From Paracyclopina nana (Eukaryota; Arthropoda; Copepoda; Cyclopoida; Cyclopettidae): a stretch of 64,000 nt of DNA. The notes beneath the pieces are model-generated. The model did no database searches, had not been told where the DNA came from, and was given only the letters and a program-made list of their open reading frames with translations. The first letter of the stretch is position 1. Each line of letters begins with the position of its first letter. The stretch covers positions 310,001-374,000 of the forward strand of contig JAGUCH010000003.1 in NCBI GenBank assembly GCA_019096065.1, written 5' to 3'. The position numbers and the translations under genes were made by a program. This document shows, in pieces, positions 25,020 to 36,618 of this stretch.

Positions 25020-25204
25020 TATATATGTAAACAAATTATAAAACAGGCTTACAAAACATCTGAGCTCATTTTGCAAAGTAAAAATCTCGTGGCATTACTT
25101 GGCTCTCGCAAGCTCGAGCCCGCAAAAATGCCACTCGATTTCTACTTTACAAAATTTGCTCAGCTATTTTATTAGCTTGTTTTATAAATTGTTTACATAT
25201 ATAA
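25020..25204. repeat. Hairpin following composite element A
   Basis: Arms of about 25020-25106 and 25113-25204 are imperfect reverse complements: 'atatatgtaaacaa' against 'ttgtttacatatat', and 'gcaagctcgagcccgc' forms the centre. A matching hairpin sits in the same place after copies B and C. Confidence 0.8.
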
Positions 25205-26272
25205 ATAGATATTATATAGCACACTGTGTATAAACGTGTGCATATGGCATTAAGAAGTGTCTCTCATCCAGGAAATGGTGATTTCTTGCCCAGATACCAT
25301 ATAATGAAATGAGCTAATTAGTTACTATTTAGAGCATAATTAAAATAGGAGCTTTTAGCCTAATTAGCTCAATATCAGCTACGTCAGCCCCAAAAGTCTC
25401 TTAAAATTAAAAGCTATTTTTCCTTATTATGGAAATGACCTCATAACTTTGGCAACTTTAAAAGCAAAAAATGGAGTTATGCAGTAGTAGCCAGGGGCGA
25501 ACAACATCCTAATGGAGCAGAAAAATGGCAAAAAAGGGACAAAAGGACCTGAATAATAAGTGACCACATCGTGTTTAAGCCAGTCTATGTAATAAAATAT
25601 CGGTACAAGCTAATGAAGTTAAATGAACTGTGCACTAACTGTGTTCACGGCATGCGGCGAAAAAAGGAACTAATTGCATATAGGGCTTAATTTCGAGCAA
25701 TCCGAAAAATGACCTCAAAATGCCAAGGACTTGATGCCTTCGTGCCAATTGAAGGAAAAACGCGCCACTCGCTTGACATTTCTAGCGCCTTGACGTAAAC
25801 CGCAATGATTTTCGGGCGTTGAAATCTCCACGCGCGGCATATGGAAAAAACCCAAAAACAACTAAAAAAAAAAGCCAAATAACAATTTCTACTCAAAATT
25901 AAATAGTTGCAATTAAAAATGCTAAATTTTATTATGCTGGATATTCAGGCACCAAAAAAATACAAAGGCATTTGCATTGTTGCAAAAAGATTCAATTGTC
26001 TCAAAAATGATGCACAGTTGTGGGGGAAAAAATGTTTTTCGAGCAATTGCCAGTTCGGAAAAGGCCGTTTCATCCTTGTGCGAAAATCGTACTTTCATGC
26101 TAAGTAGAGCACGAAAAGTAATCTCTTCTGATTAGTTGCGGTGCACTTAAGTAGTAGCCATTTTGGTTGCATAGCACGAGAATGATAAAAATGGATCAGT
26201 TCCGCTACGAGCCCAATTTCTTGGAAGTTAAAAAGCTTCAGGGGGAAAAAGAGTTTCCTAGTTATAAGCCAA

Positions 26273-26646
26273 AGGCGTAAAGTCGATAGATTCACAGCGC
26301 CATCTATCATGGCAACTTGAACAAGTACATTTGATATCGCTGCGCTACATAGATGACCAATACTCAGCAATTGTTTGCCTTTTGTCGCACTTGCGTCAAA
26401 AAAACATCATAAACTTAATTAATGTATGGATAAAATGGCGCCTTTACCAGTAATAAAATCATATGCGAATAAAGCAAATTTCCAAGCTTTTCATTGTTGA
26501 AACCAATTTATCGAGCCTGGCTCCGTTAATCAGCCAATCAAATTGCCGCTCTTAATCAATTGACAAGTTTCGAGCATGATAGTTTGTCCAGAAATACTTG
26601 CTCGAAAAGCGCCATCTGTCGTAAAAGTTTGTCCCTCCACAGGCTT
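26273..26646 (-). mobile_element. Dispersed short inverted-end element, copy 4
   Basis: Reverse-strand copy, from 'ataagccaaaggcgtaaag' to 'gtccctccacaggcttat'. Both tips read ATAAGCC inward. It ends about 185 bp before the first coding exon of the Expansion-like gene, so it may lie in that gene's promoter. A (CG)n-type stretch at 26668-26700 follows it. Confidence 0.8.
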
Positions 26647-26831
26647 ATACTATCACGTTGATGTAGTGCGCGCGCACTCAAGAATACGCGCGCGCGCGCG
26701 TCAGTCCCAAAGTTGCGTCGCGGTGGTGCAAGTTGGCTCAGTAGTGCGTCACACTTAGCAAAGGCTGTAACTACTCAAATCATGTGCTGCTGAAAAGAGT
26801 GCTCATAATTCCATAATTGTAAGAAAAGGTG

Positions 26832-29800
26832 ATGGTGTCTCGACGCAAAATTCTGTCTCGCTCCAGGGACGAATTGCACCAGTCTGATATCTACTTTATG
26901 AACGAGGACGACGACGAAGACATATGGTACTCCAAGGAGAAACTTTACCGAGTGAGTGGATTTCACTTTAAAAACTGCAAAATCAGCCTTTTCACATTTT
27001 AGTTTTTTATCTCGAAAATCACTGAGCTTATCATGCAAGTTTCATAATTTAACTTTTTGGAATTTTGCCAGAAAATAGAGCACCCTTTTTAATTTTCAAT
27101 TTTAGCAGTGCAAAATCGACTTTGGATCTCAAGCAAATTTGGGAGATGAATTATTTATAAAATGGCCATTGGGAAATTCTGAAGATGCCAAAAATGTAAA
27201 GTGAACCAGCATTTTTTTTTAGTCTTGCACAACAACTCTGGCATCTTTTCAACCACAAATTTTAAAATGGGATTCCTATCCACAGATTCAGGAAATCCTT
27301 GCGCTTAACCAGAATCCTCATAGCTTAAATATCATAAGTGATGAAAAATATATTCTTTAAAAGGTTATAACGGTGTGTAATAGATGGCTAATTAATTAAA
27401 AACTAGTTTATGGATAATCTAAGCAGGAAACAGTTATGTATAAGAATTTTCTCAATTTTAGTCTATTTGGACAAGTGTGAAAAAGTTGCGCAAGTGGCCA
27501 TATTGTGAGACGTGCTAAAGTGCTCTGAAAGCTGTTAAAAGTTCCATTTGGACCACAATTTAAGAAATGACTGAAAAACCTCATGAGAAATAGCAATTTT
27601 CAAAAAATCATTTTTGAACCATTTCAAGAATTGAAATGCCTATTCTACATTTTATTATTTTATATAAAAGCTTTATGCCAACAAAAATAATGCAAATTCA
27701 ATGCCATTTTTCCGAAAAAAGGACTTCATGCCCGACGAGCTTTTAATCGATCGGTGGACACAAATGTATTTTTTAAGGGTAATTAAAGACCCTTTTTTTG
27801 GTAGGAGGACAAGTAGCAAAACTGGAACTGATAGATTGTTGTTGATCCATCCCTTTGTTCTTGTCATTTAACCATTTAATGCAGTGAATCGTGATCCTCG
27901 CATTATTTGCAAATACCAACATGCTGCACTTGATGGACTACCATTTTTAGCCAGCCGCCTTTTAGCCAAAGGAGACAAAAAACCAAAAAACCCTTTCAAG
28001 GTATTCCAGTTTTTTGTACACACGCCCCTGCAATTACAAAAAGTTGCTCTCATAAAGCAGAAAGTGCTCAAAAGTTGAAAGAAAAAATTCAATTGGGTTG
28101 TTATTTGAATGTTTGTTTACTTTTCAACTGACAGCGCACGGGTCAGTTGAAGTTGTGTCAGCTGCCAAAATAAAGCTTTTTTGTGAATATTGTTCAAGTG
28201 CCCTCCAAGCATGATTAAGAAAGTGCTTGCTGAAAAAAATTGAACTTTTTTTATTTTTGACTTTGAATGCTTGTTTACTTTTCAACTGACAGCGTACGGG
28301 TCAATTAAAGTTGCGTCAGCTGCCAAAATAAAGCTTTTTTGTGAGCATTGTTCAAGTACCCTCCAGCATGATTAAGTAAGTGCTTGCAGAAAAAATTTGA
28401 GTTATTTTGATTTTTGAAAATGAATGTGTGTTTACTTTTCAACTGACAGCGCACGGGTCAATTAAAGTTGCGTCAGCTGCTAAAATAAAGCTTTTTTGTG
28501 AGCATTGTTCAAGTACCCTCCAGCATGATTAAGTAAGTGCTTGCAGAAAAAATTTGAGTTATTTTGATTTTTGAAATTGAATGTGTGTTTACTTTTCAAC
28601 TGACAGCGCACGGGTCAATTGAAGTTGCGTCAGCTGTCAAAATAAAGCTTTTTGACTGCTTTTTTTGTAAATATTGTTCAAGTGCCCTCCAAGCATGATT
28701 AAGAAAGTGCTTGCTGAAAAAATTTGAACTTTTTTATTTTTGACTTTGAATGCTTGTTTACTTTTCAACTGACAGCGCACGGGTCAATTAAAGTTGCGTC
28801 AGGTGCTAAAATAAAGCTTGTGAATATTGCTCAAGTGCGCACCAAACATGATTAAGAAAATAGTTGCTGAAAGAATTTGAGTTGTTTTGATTTTTGAAAT
28901 TGAATGTTTGTTTACTTTTCAACTGACAGCGCACGGGTCAATTGAAGTTGCGTCAGGTGCTAAAATAAAGCTTGTGAATATTGCTCAAGTGCGCACCAAA
29001 CATGATTAAGAAAATAGTTGCTGAAAGAATTTGAGTTGTTTTGATTTTTGAAATTGAATGTTTGTTTACTTTTCAACTGACAGCGCACGGGTCAATTGAA
29101 GTTGCGTCAGCTGTCAAAATACGACTTTTTAGCTGCTTTTCTTCATTTTGTTCAAGTGCCCTCCAAGCATGATTATTGTAATCCTCATAATTGTCATGGC
29201 ATCCTAAAGCGCTGGATGTACGTAGTTCACTCGCTGCCTTAGGAATAAGAACGGTTAATCAATTAGAAGTGGAAATCTTGACCGGCCAGCCTGCAGGGGC
29301 GTCACAAAAACAGAAATTTACATCATAAAAATTTTTAATTTTTGTATAGTCTTGAAAAATATCCAAATATCATTTAGTTGAAAAATATTTTTTTCAGTGG
29401 TAATTTTCATTTTTTAATAGTCCTTTTGGGATGAGCTCGATTTTATTGAACTGCTGATTGACTTAGTTGAGGCTTTGCAATTTGTAAAGCCTTTTAACCT
29501 TAAAATGTGAGTAAAAACTAAAACAATGGAGCAGTGCCATTCTAGAACTAGCAATATAACAGAAAATTCAATGTAAAGTGAAAAGTAAAGTCACTTTCTT
29601 AAGTTATTCTTTTGTTAAAAGCCTTAAAAATATAAGCACAAAGATGGTTTCCACTTATACCATAGCTACTTTGAGCGCACGCTTCCTCAAAAACCGAGAT
29701 CGTCCGTTCTTATTCTCTAGGCAGTGAGTGACGTCACTGACTAACACGTACATACAGGTCTTTACATCCTGAGAAAACCATTAGCTCACATTATGATTAG

Positions 29801-32800
29801 GAAAATCTGTGCATGTCAATCATTGCAAGGCAAAAATTAATTACACACCACAGCTAATTTCCTCATTTTTTTAACAAGCTATCAAAGGACTATTACAAGG
29901 AGAATGGCATTTTAGCATTGTAGTAGATTCAAGCAAAGTTTCTAGCATGACTTTGCAAAACTGGTCCAATTATTGAAGCAAAAAAAAAGGTGAACATTTT
30001 TGACAAAAGCTTAAAATTCATGATTAATGGCATCCCCTTAAAAGTAGTTTGTAAAATTAATGGGCTGCTGTATTTCCTCAACTGGGATTAAAATGACCAC
30101 GTGCTTTGTTCATACTGCCTATTATGTAATACATAAAAAATTGAACCACTTACAGCCACAAAGAGACTTTGAAATTGTTGCTGTCCATAATTTTTAAAGC
30201 TCTCAATGGCGGGAGGCACTCGATAATTTTCGGTTTGATCTGTCATTAGAGGTAGCCGAAGAATTCAGCCCTAAGCCCTAATTTTGTGTCAACAATATAC
30301 AATGCTGGGATGATGACAAGTTTTGACCTTGCCATTGGGTTCCCCTGGTTCCGGTTTTTGTTGTGGCACCAAAGAAAACGAGATTATCAGATTACTTCTT
30401 TGGCTGTGAGAACTTTAATGATAATCAAGTGTTTTGAGGAGGTCATGCCTCTAATTGAGCAAATTAACAACTTTTTTCTTTGCACACACTCACTCACAAC
30501 TGATTGTTCAAGGCTAAGGAAATTGCTCTCGTCAATGCCAATGATCAAGAAAATTGCCTCAAAGATGACACTTTTTGCGCCCCAATTTACCCATTTCCTC
30601 TCAAAGAAAATCTTTGCCACCTCATTAATCGCTTTGAAATCCGCCAGATGGCGTAATAAATAATGGAGATTTTCCAGAGGTGGCAACTACTTTATGGCCA
30701 TTAATTTTCGGGAAACGCCAAAAAGCTCCATTATTTGAGGCAATAAGCACACATCTGGAAACGCTGGATTTGTAGAGACACACAGCGCCACCACTTGGTG
30801 TGGCGGCAATAAATTGAACTAATATATTATTTTGCATTTGCAGGATCACATCCAAGAGGTCGTTGACAAGTGGGACAGCATCGATGACGAAATCTGGGCC
30901 AAGGTGATCGTCCTTGAGCGCAATCGCCGAGTGGCCAAGGCCTACGCAAGAGCTCCAGTCATCACTGTGAACGGGAGCACAGACGGCTTCGATGGCTTCC
31001 GGATCGGAGTGGCCGGATTTGACAACCCTCTCCGGGATCCGGACACGAGTGCGGCCATCCATGCTCTCGGCCTCGGCCTCAAGCTGAAGATGGACGACGT
31101 GGGCAACGTTCTGGTCAAGCGGATCACGAGGGGCGCTGCAGTGTCCATCAAAAATACCACAGAAGAAAGTGCAGTCAGCAATGACATACTCAAGCTTCCC
31201 AATGGAGTCCTCAGTCCAGACCAGCCTTACAAGGTACAAGCTCAAATTTAAATTAAATGTCATCATTGGCAATTCTTTTTTTTCTTCAGGTGTTTGATAT
31301 GAAAAAGTTCCAGCAGAACATGAGTCGCGAGCTGAAAAGGTCAAATCCGGACCGGTTCAAGCTGGAGAATCAGTGCATCAGCGCCATCGCATTCGGAGCT
31401 GATGATGATGACCTCGCCAATCAAGACATCATGGACTCTAGCTTGTCAAGTGATGACCCACTCAGATGCCCGCTTTGGATCATTGTCATCAACATTGTGG
31501 CAATGGAGATGCTCCGCTCAAAATTACCTCCAGGTAAAAACGATACAGGTTGTCCCGCAAATCGAGCCTATGATTCTGAGGCGAATTTTCAGGCAGCGCG
31601 CTTGCTGCAGTGCACGCACCGCGTTGCCCTAGCGGAGCTCGGCTCGACTTGGAGCCCGATCCGATTTCGCACTCCGAAAACCGTGGCGCAATCTGTATGA
31701 TTTTTTACCTTTGATTTGTTTGAAGGCCTGAGCCGATACCGCGCACAGTCGGCCCCTGGCCCTTTGTCCTTGATGCCAGGGCCTCAATTAGTCCGGCCTT
31801 TCGGCTCTGGTTCCAGTGATGAAGATCCCTATAGTGTGGCTGGAAGTGGCTCTTCTGGATCCTCAGGCAACCGGCTGGGAAGCAAAGGCTCCTCTCCGAG
31901 TGGAGACCGGCCTCCAAAGCTGCCTCCACGGGACACAACCTCCATCTATGGGGCCTCCATTTGGGCCCGGCCTCTGGGCAGCCAGCTGAGCCGAAGCAGT
32001 CACACCAACGGAGGCCACAATTCACGCAAAGATGGCAACAACAACAGTAAAAAGAGTCGAAAATCGACCGGAGGTAAACAAGCAGAAAACTGGTTGTTGT
32101 TGTTTTGACTTGGCGGCTTTTTGTAAACAAAAAAAGCCGCGAAAGTGGCGCTTTTGCTAACAATTAAGTGATTAAGTGACTATTGCAGATGATCCCTACT
32201 ACTGTGGTTTGCGAGCTCGAATTCCTAATTTTGTGAAGCGGAAGAAGAACAAGCCGGAGAGTAATAATGCCAATGTTTCTGGCTCAAAATCAGCCATTGG
32301 GGTTGTTGGGAAAAACGTGGCTCCTGCATTGGCTCCTCCAACCAATGCCATGATGAATATGAGCATTGTAGGAGCCAAAAGCCAACTTGGAGGCTCGCAT
32401 CCCTTCTGGTGGCATTCCAGGCTTTACCCAGACAGTTCAGGAAACTACAGTAATCTTAACTATTATCATAGGTCATTTTCCATGTTTCTGATTCATTTTC
32501 ATTTTTTAAGGCCTTGCTGGCCCAAATCCAAATGGCCAAGAAAACATTAGAGGCCATCCAATGAGTAGCATGATGCCATATATCCCTACAGGTAATAGTT
32601 AATCAATTTCATATCAATTTTATGAGAAAGTGGGGCAAAAAATGGCATGAGGTTTGCCATCAATCTTTCTCATTATGGCTGAAGGCTTTGTCCTTTTAAT
32701 TTTGATGATTGATTTCTATTCCAGACTCTTCAGACTCGGATTACTCTCATATTTATGGCCGCCTGCCAATTCCTACGAGAGGCATACGAAAGTTTCCGGC

Positions 32801-32822
32801 CAAGCCCCTCTTCCTCAGGTAA
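26832..32822 (+). CDS. exp: Expansion-like MH2-domain protein
   Basis: Seven exons join in phase: 26832-26951, 30844-31233, 31290-31533, 31726-32073, 32189-32449, 32511-32591 and 32725-32822, giving 513 residues. Residues about 41-250 form an MH2/SMAD-FHA-like domain without the MH1 DNA-binding part (RRVAKAYARAP, DGFDGFRIG, FDNPLRDP, IKNTTEE, VFDMKKFQ). The tail is Ser/Gly/Pro-rich and carries the conserved stretches DDPYYCGLRARIPNF and YGRLPIPTRGIR. This order matches Drosophila Expansion/Rebuff, cytoplasmic proteins that limit tracheal tube growth. Family assignment is from memory of conserved stretches, and exact function here is inferred. The start ATG gives MVSRRKILSRSRDEL, typical of the family. 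The first intron is 3.9 kb with tandem repeats; the others are about 60-190 nt. The last codon abuts a possible donor (AG|GTAATT), so a longer 3' isoform is possible. Confidence 0.85.
28085..29185. repeat. Seven tandem units of about 157 bp in exp intron 1
   Basis: The phrase 'caactgacagcg' occurs at 28125, 28283, 28440, 28597, 28766, 28920 and 29074, giving periods of 154-169 bp. Each unit also has 'cgggtcaatt', 'gttgcgtcag', 'aaaataaagctt' and 'catgattaag'. Units 3-4 and 6-7 are nearly identical pairs, which shows recent duplication. Confidence 0.92.
29215..29755. mobile_element. Inverted-repeat element in exp intron 1
   Basis: A left end with 'actcgctgcctta' and 'gaataagaacgg' (29225-29260) pairs imperfectly with the reverse complement of 'gttcttattctctaggcag' and 'tgagtgacgt' (about 29705-29745). 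Part of the right end, 'gtacatacaggtcttta', recurs near 59680, so this is a dispersed family. No coding frame inside. Confidence 0.5.
31546..31704. mobile_element. Short MITE-like insert in exp intron 3
   Basis: The 192-nt intron 31534-31725 is largely filled by a GC-richer segment that begins 'tacaggttgtcccgc' and ends 'gcgcaatctgta'. The ends are imperfect inverted repeats. A related segment with 'tacagattgtccc' and 'ggctccaagtcgagcc' lies near 22612-22690. Confidence 0.55.
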
Positions 32823-33164
32823 TTAATTAGCTAATTAAATAAGCATCCATTTCACTCACGTCCATCATCGTTTCAGTCATTGGGAATGAATTTCATCTAG
32901 TCCTGGCTCGAGGAAATTACACCTTTAATTTATCTTTTCATTACGTAATATTGTTTACGATCGAGAGCGAATTCAGATTTATTCACCTAAAGATAATAAA
33001 TATGGATCATTCACCACCACAATTACAAATGCCTACTTTAACATTCTGTATCATTTAGTACTTAAATGTACATCCAAGATGAGAGCTTCCAAAATCTCGT
33101 CTTGGGAATGCATCATTATCTTCCAAGAATTAACTCTCTGTTGCATGATGACTCCAAAAAGGAA

Positions 33165-33170
33165 TTTATT
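33165..33170 (-). terminator. AATAAA containing the stop codon
   Basis: On the minus strand the sequence AAATAAA holds the TAA stop (33166-33168) of the secreted-protein gene, implying a very short 3' UTR if it is used. Confidence 0.5.
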
Positions 33171-34130
33171 TACTGAGCAATTGCAATCGTTTTTCTGCAG
33201 CAAACTTGAAAAAGTCCAAGTAACCTCTGATTGCTCTTGACTCTGCTGGATTCTCCATTTGCAGCACACACGACAAGGACTTCTGCAGGGAGGAAAAAAA
33301 GTCACTATTACACATGTTTGATACGTATAGCACACACCTCTGCATTTATGCGGAATTTGATGAGGTCCACCCGCAATTTTTGCTCTTGCAGCTTCAGCCC
33401 ACGATCCGTTGCCATCTTCCAAGCGTCCAACTTTTGCTGCAATTTTTCCTTTGCCTTGCTCTGCTTCCAAGCACTGACGCATTTTGTGTCAGGGAGGTTG
33501 AGCAGAAAGAAGCCTTCAGCGTCGTACGAGGCTTCGTCCAGGGCATTTCCCACCACTGACATCACGGTTCCCCACGTGGCCCAATTTTGCCTCCAGAAAG
33601 CAGCCGCAATCTAAAAATGGCACTTTTATCTATAATGATATATACTATAAAAAACCGAGAGAGGTTTTTTAACTTTATAGGGAAAACCACCGAGTGGAGA
33701 TTTACTAGGCCGAGCATGCGAGATAATTTTGAATAATATACCCCTGTCAGCAATGACAAGTCGTAGAGCAACGTTCCCAGTGTGATGGTCACATATGACT
33801 TTTTCCTTTTCCTCACTAGAGTGGCTCGACCTTTAACCACCTGCAAGTCCAGCTCTGTGCAACTGTCACGAATTAGTTCGGCAATTTTGCGCTCAGCCAG
33901 CTCGTCCATATGGTCAAGAGATGTAATCACGTGGCTGAAAAAGATACTGTGTATGATAAATCATCTGGAAGGGATTTCGCGCCATATTGCGGGCTTCATT
34001 TCTAAAATGGAGAATCGAAGACTCACCTTTTCTCCTGGTGGAGTATTGGAACCGTATTATTATCCGGATGAGAAGTGGATGCAATAACTGCCTCAATTAC
34101 CAGCAGCAGCAGAAATGCAAAAGGCTGCAT
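33166..34130 (-). CDS. Unrecognised secreted protein
   Basis: Four exons on the minus strand, 34130-34027, 33934-33742, 33610-33338 and 33282-33166, join in phase to give 228 residues. The N-terminus MQPFAFLLLLVIEAVIAS is a clear signal peptide; in-frame ATGs up to 34235 would bury it, so the start at 34130 is preferred. The mature part is charged and mostly predicted helical, with few cysteines (one near RDSCTEL, one in DTKCVS, one in SLSCVL). I recognise no domain. The two middle exons read through without stops and splice sites are canonical, so it is very likely a real gene. The TAA stop lies inside AATAAA. It converges with exp, whose own AATAAA lies at 32995-33000. Confidence 0.72.
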
Positions 34131-34979
34131 CGTCAGGAGTTGATGAGGCGGCATTTCGAGTCCAAATGCCAAACTTAAATGCTGAGAGAAAGTGCCATCC
34201 TCTTGAGATGATGGCGTAGAAGAAGTCAACATCAACTAATAAGGAAGTCGTTTTATCAGTATAGGCTATGCCATGATCGGGAGTCGCAAGTGATTTTATG
34301 ACAAATTCAGGCTATATAGCAACGTTCTATGGTGCAAGTTGCCTATTTTGCAAAGGTCACATGAATTATAAGGCAGCTCTCAAATGTAGAAAAAATTAAG
34401 TTATGCTTTGTAAGGTAGCATATATGTAGCTAAATCTGAGTAGGTAATTTTGAGGATTTTGAGTCTGTCGGATTTGGTGCAGCCTTGAGCATTGTTGCTC
34501 TCATTATCGACCATTATTTGCTGGCCCAATAAAAATTCTGCCCGCGCGCATCAAAATCTTCGATGCTTCTTGCTTCATCTCATAATGGCGTAATTGAAAT
34601 AAGGTCACGCGTTCGACCTCCATAGATTATTACTCTTTCTTTTGGCACCAAGCAGAGACTCATATGGAAGTCTCTGGCACCAATTATATCTTTTCCCATC
34701 ATATTAATTATTTTGAAAACAGATTATAGATGCACCATTAATCAAATGGCCACAACACTATGTGTTTTTTTCAAAATAGGACTTTGCAGCTCAATGATTC
34801 ATCAACAGGTTATTAATTAAGCGTGAGGAACGCTTTGAAGTTATCTTGTAGTTCATTGTGAACTTATATGAAAAAGGCCTTAAAAATCGCTTTCTGGCAC
34901 GCTTCGATCTGTCATCAGCACTGAATGTAAATAAACAAAAAGTTTTTCGGCAAATGAACGCAGGGAACTTCATAATAAA
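34131..34979. other. Divergent intergenic region
   Basis: This 850-bp stretch separates the 5' ends of the minus-strand secreted-protein gene and the plus-strand DAP3 gene, so it must hold both promoters. I see no TATA box, repeat or RNA gene in it. Confidence 0.5.
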
Positions 34980-36618
34980 ATGCTGCCAGCAATTTTACGT
35001 CAAAGTGTCGCGTGCAAAATTTTCGCCACCAGTGAATTGAAACTGCTCGCCAACTGTCGTGGTTTGAGCTCCGAGTTGCCAAACAATGCTGAAGTTGTGC
35101 CAGACAAGTACTACAGAACCAAAGAATGCAATCCAGTCCACCATGACACCCGACATATTGGCCGATTTTACACTGTAAGTGTGCAAGATTGCTGAATTGC
35201 ATTGAGTATTAAGTATAATTTTTTAGATTCCCGAAGAGGAGTTCAAAGCGTTGGCCCATTTTGAGAAAATCAAAGCTCCGAGCAAGTTTGTCAGCCCCGA
35301 CAAGGAAGTGACCAGGTTTTTGTCCACTAAAACGCTCGAGCGAAATTTGACATTACAAGAGCAAACCTTCATGGTTCGCCGTCATTACGTGGAACTCTTG
35401 GACTACTTTCGCCAAATCAATTGGCCCGAGCAGGACACGGTGCGATTTTGCCTCTGGGGCAAATTGGGCACTGGCAAAACATTGACACTCTCCCAAGTTC
35501 ACCATTTCGGCGTGAATTCCAACTACATCGTCCTGAACTTTCATGATATTCGAAAGCTTGTCTCGAATTATCGGGAGGTAACTTGAATCTTAGAATTACC
35601 TTAAAATTAACAGCATTGTAATTCTCTTAATTTCAGGCTGTGGAGTCAGAGTACAAGCCAGGAGAACGATGGGATTTCCCAATGGAGTCTCAAGAGTTGC
35701 TCGCTGAATTCAAGCGACTGAATCACGACAAATTGGACGGACTGGTGACGCATAAGGCGTACCAGTGGTCAGAAGCGTAAGTGTTACTCTGAAAAATAAT
35801 TTGGATTTTAAGAAAATCCTCTTTCAAGTGAGGGCACGCCCAAAGGAGAACCCTTGGCTGATGTCGTAGAGTTGGGGCTGAACAGGCCCAGATTCGCCCA
35901 GGATTGCTTGAACGTGCTGGTGAAGGAGCTCAAGCTCAATTTCCAAGACGGCTGGAACAAGCATCCCCTTTTGGTCATCGTTGATGGCATCAATGTCATT
36001 TTTCAGGAGAGAACGTACGTCACCAAAAGTGCACCGAGGAGGCATGCCACAAATCCAATCATCCCCAAATTCATCTCCGAAGCTTGCAGGCCCGATGAAC
36101 TTGGGCTCATCGTCGCAATCAAACATTTGCTCAAGTAAGTCTTGTTTTTTGGGGGGGCTTTACTCTAATTAAAGGTTGTCTTAGGTCCGACTATAAAAAC
36201 ACTGCCATCGTGGCCTCCTTGGATCGCAGCCAGCAGCTGAAATTGGACAACAAGGCTGTGGCCAGAAACCAGCAGATTCGCAAGTGGTGGTTCTACAAGA
36301 ACAAAAACATGACACCGACAACCGATCCCGACTATCCGTTTGCCATTTTGGGCGACCAGGGTTGGGAGAAGATGCACCCCTTCGTGCCGATTGAGGTGAC
36401 GAATTATACTGACGGCGAAATGGACGCCGTCATTGACTACTACGTCGACAAGAGGTACAACTTTCAAATCAAGCCATTTTCATCGTTGCATTACTTGTCA
36501 TGTCATTTAACGCAGTTATGTCAACAAAGTGGCCGGCAGCGATTTGGGGCGTCAGGAGATCAAGTTTCTCACCGCGAAAAACCCAGGCGAGTTTGCCCAC
36601 TGGAGCATTCTCTTTTGA
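34980..36618 (+). CDS. DAP3: Mitochondrial ribosomal protein S29 (DAP3)
   Basis: Six exons, 34980-35174, 35227-35577, 35637-35776, 35829-36134, 36185-36454 and 36516-36618, join in phase to give 454 residues. DAP3/mS29 is a GTP-binding protein of the small mitochondrial ribosomal subunit and is also linked to apoptosis. The P-loop is GKLGTGKT at 143-150; LLVIVDGIN fits the Walker B region and the IGRFYTIPEEEF stretch is typical of the family. The N-terminus (MLPAILRQSVACKIFATSELK) is basic and Ser/Leu-rich, as expected for mitochondrial import. Introns are about 50-60 nt. The final exon is copied 322 bp downstream, and that copy still reads to a stop with only two amino-acid changes. The gene converges on RECQL5. 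Confidence 0.95.

Larger units (their letters stand above)
8835..26831. other. 18-kb gene-poor repeat region
   Basis: I find no exon with recognisable protein similarity in this stretch. The open frames are short, isolated and low in complexity; the longest, at 16338-16739 (133 codons), has no family features. The stretch contains the repeats and elements listed separately. The parts between them (about 9250-9620, 10000-10820, 12150-16900, 17570-20020, 20870-21550, 21940-23880 and 25210-26270) are AT-rich sequence in which I see nothing further except short inverted repeats and A/T runs. Confidence 0.6.

Noticed and set aside
30286-30663. 125-codon plus-strand frame in exp intron 1
   Set aside because: Intronic, overlaps a similar-sized frame on the other strand, no family features.
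30625-31344. 239-codon minus-strand open frame
   Set aside because: Antisense to the MH2 exons of the Expansion-like gene; no domain and no splice signals of its own.
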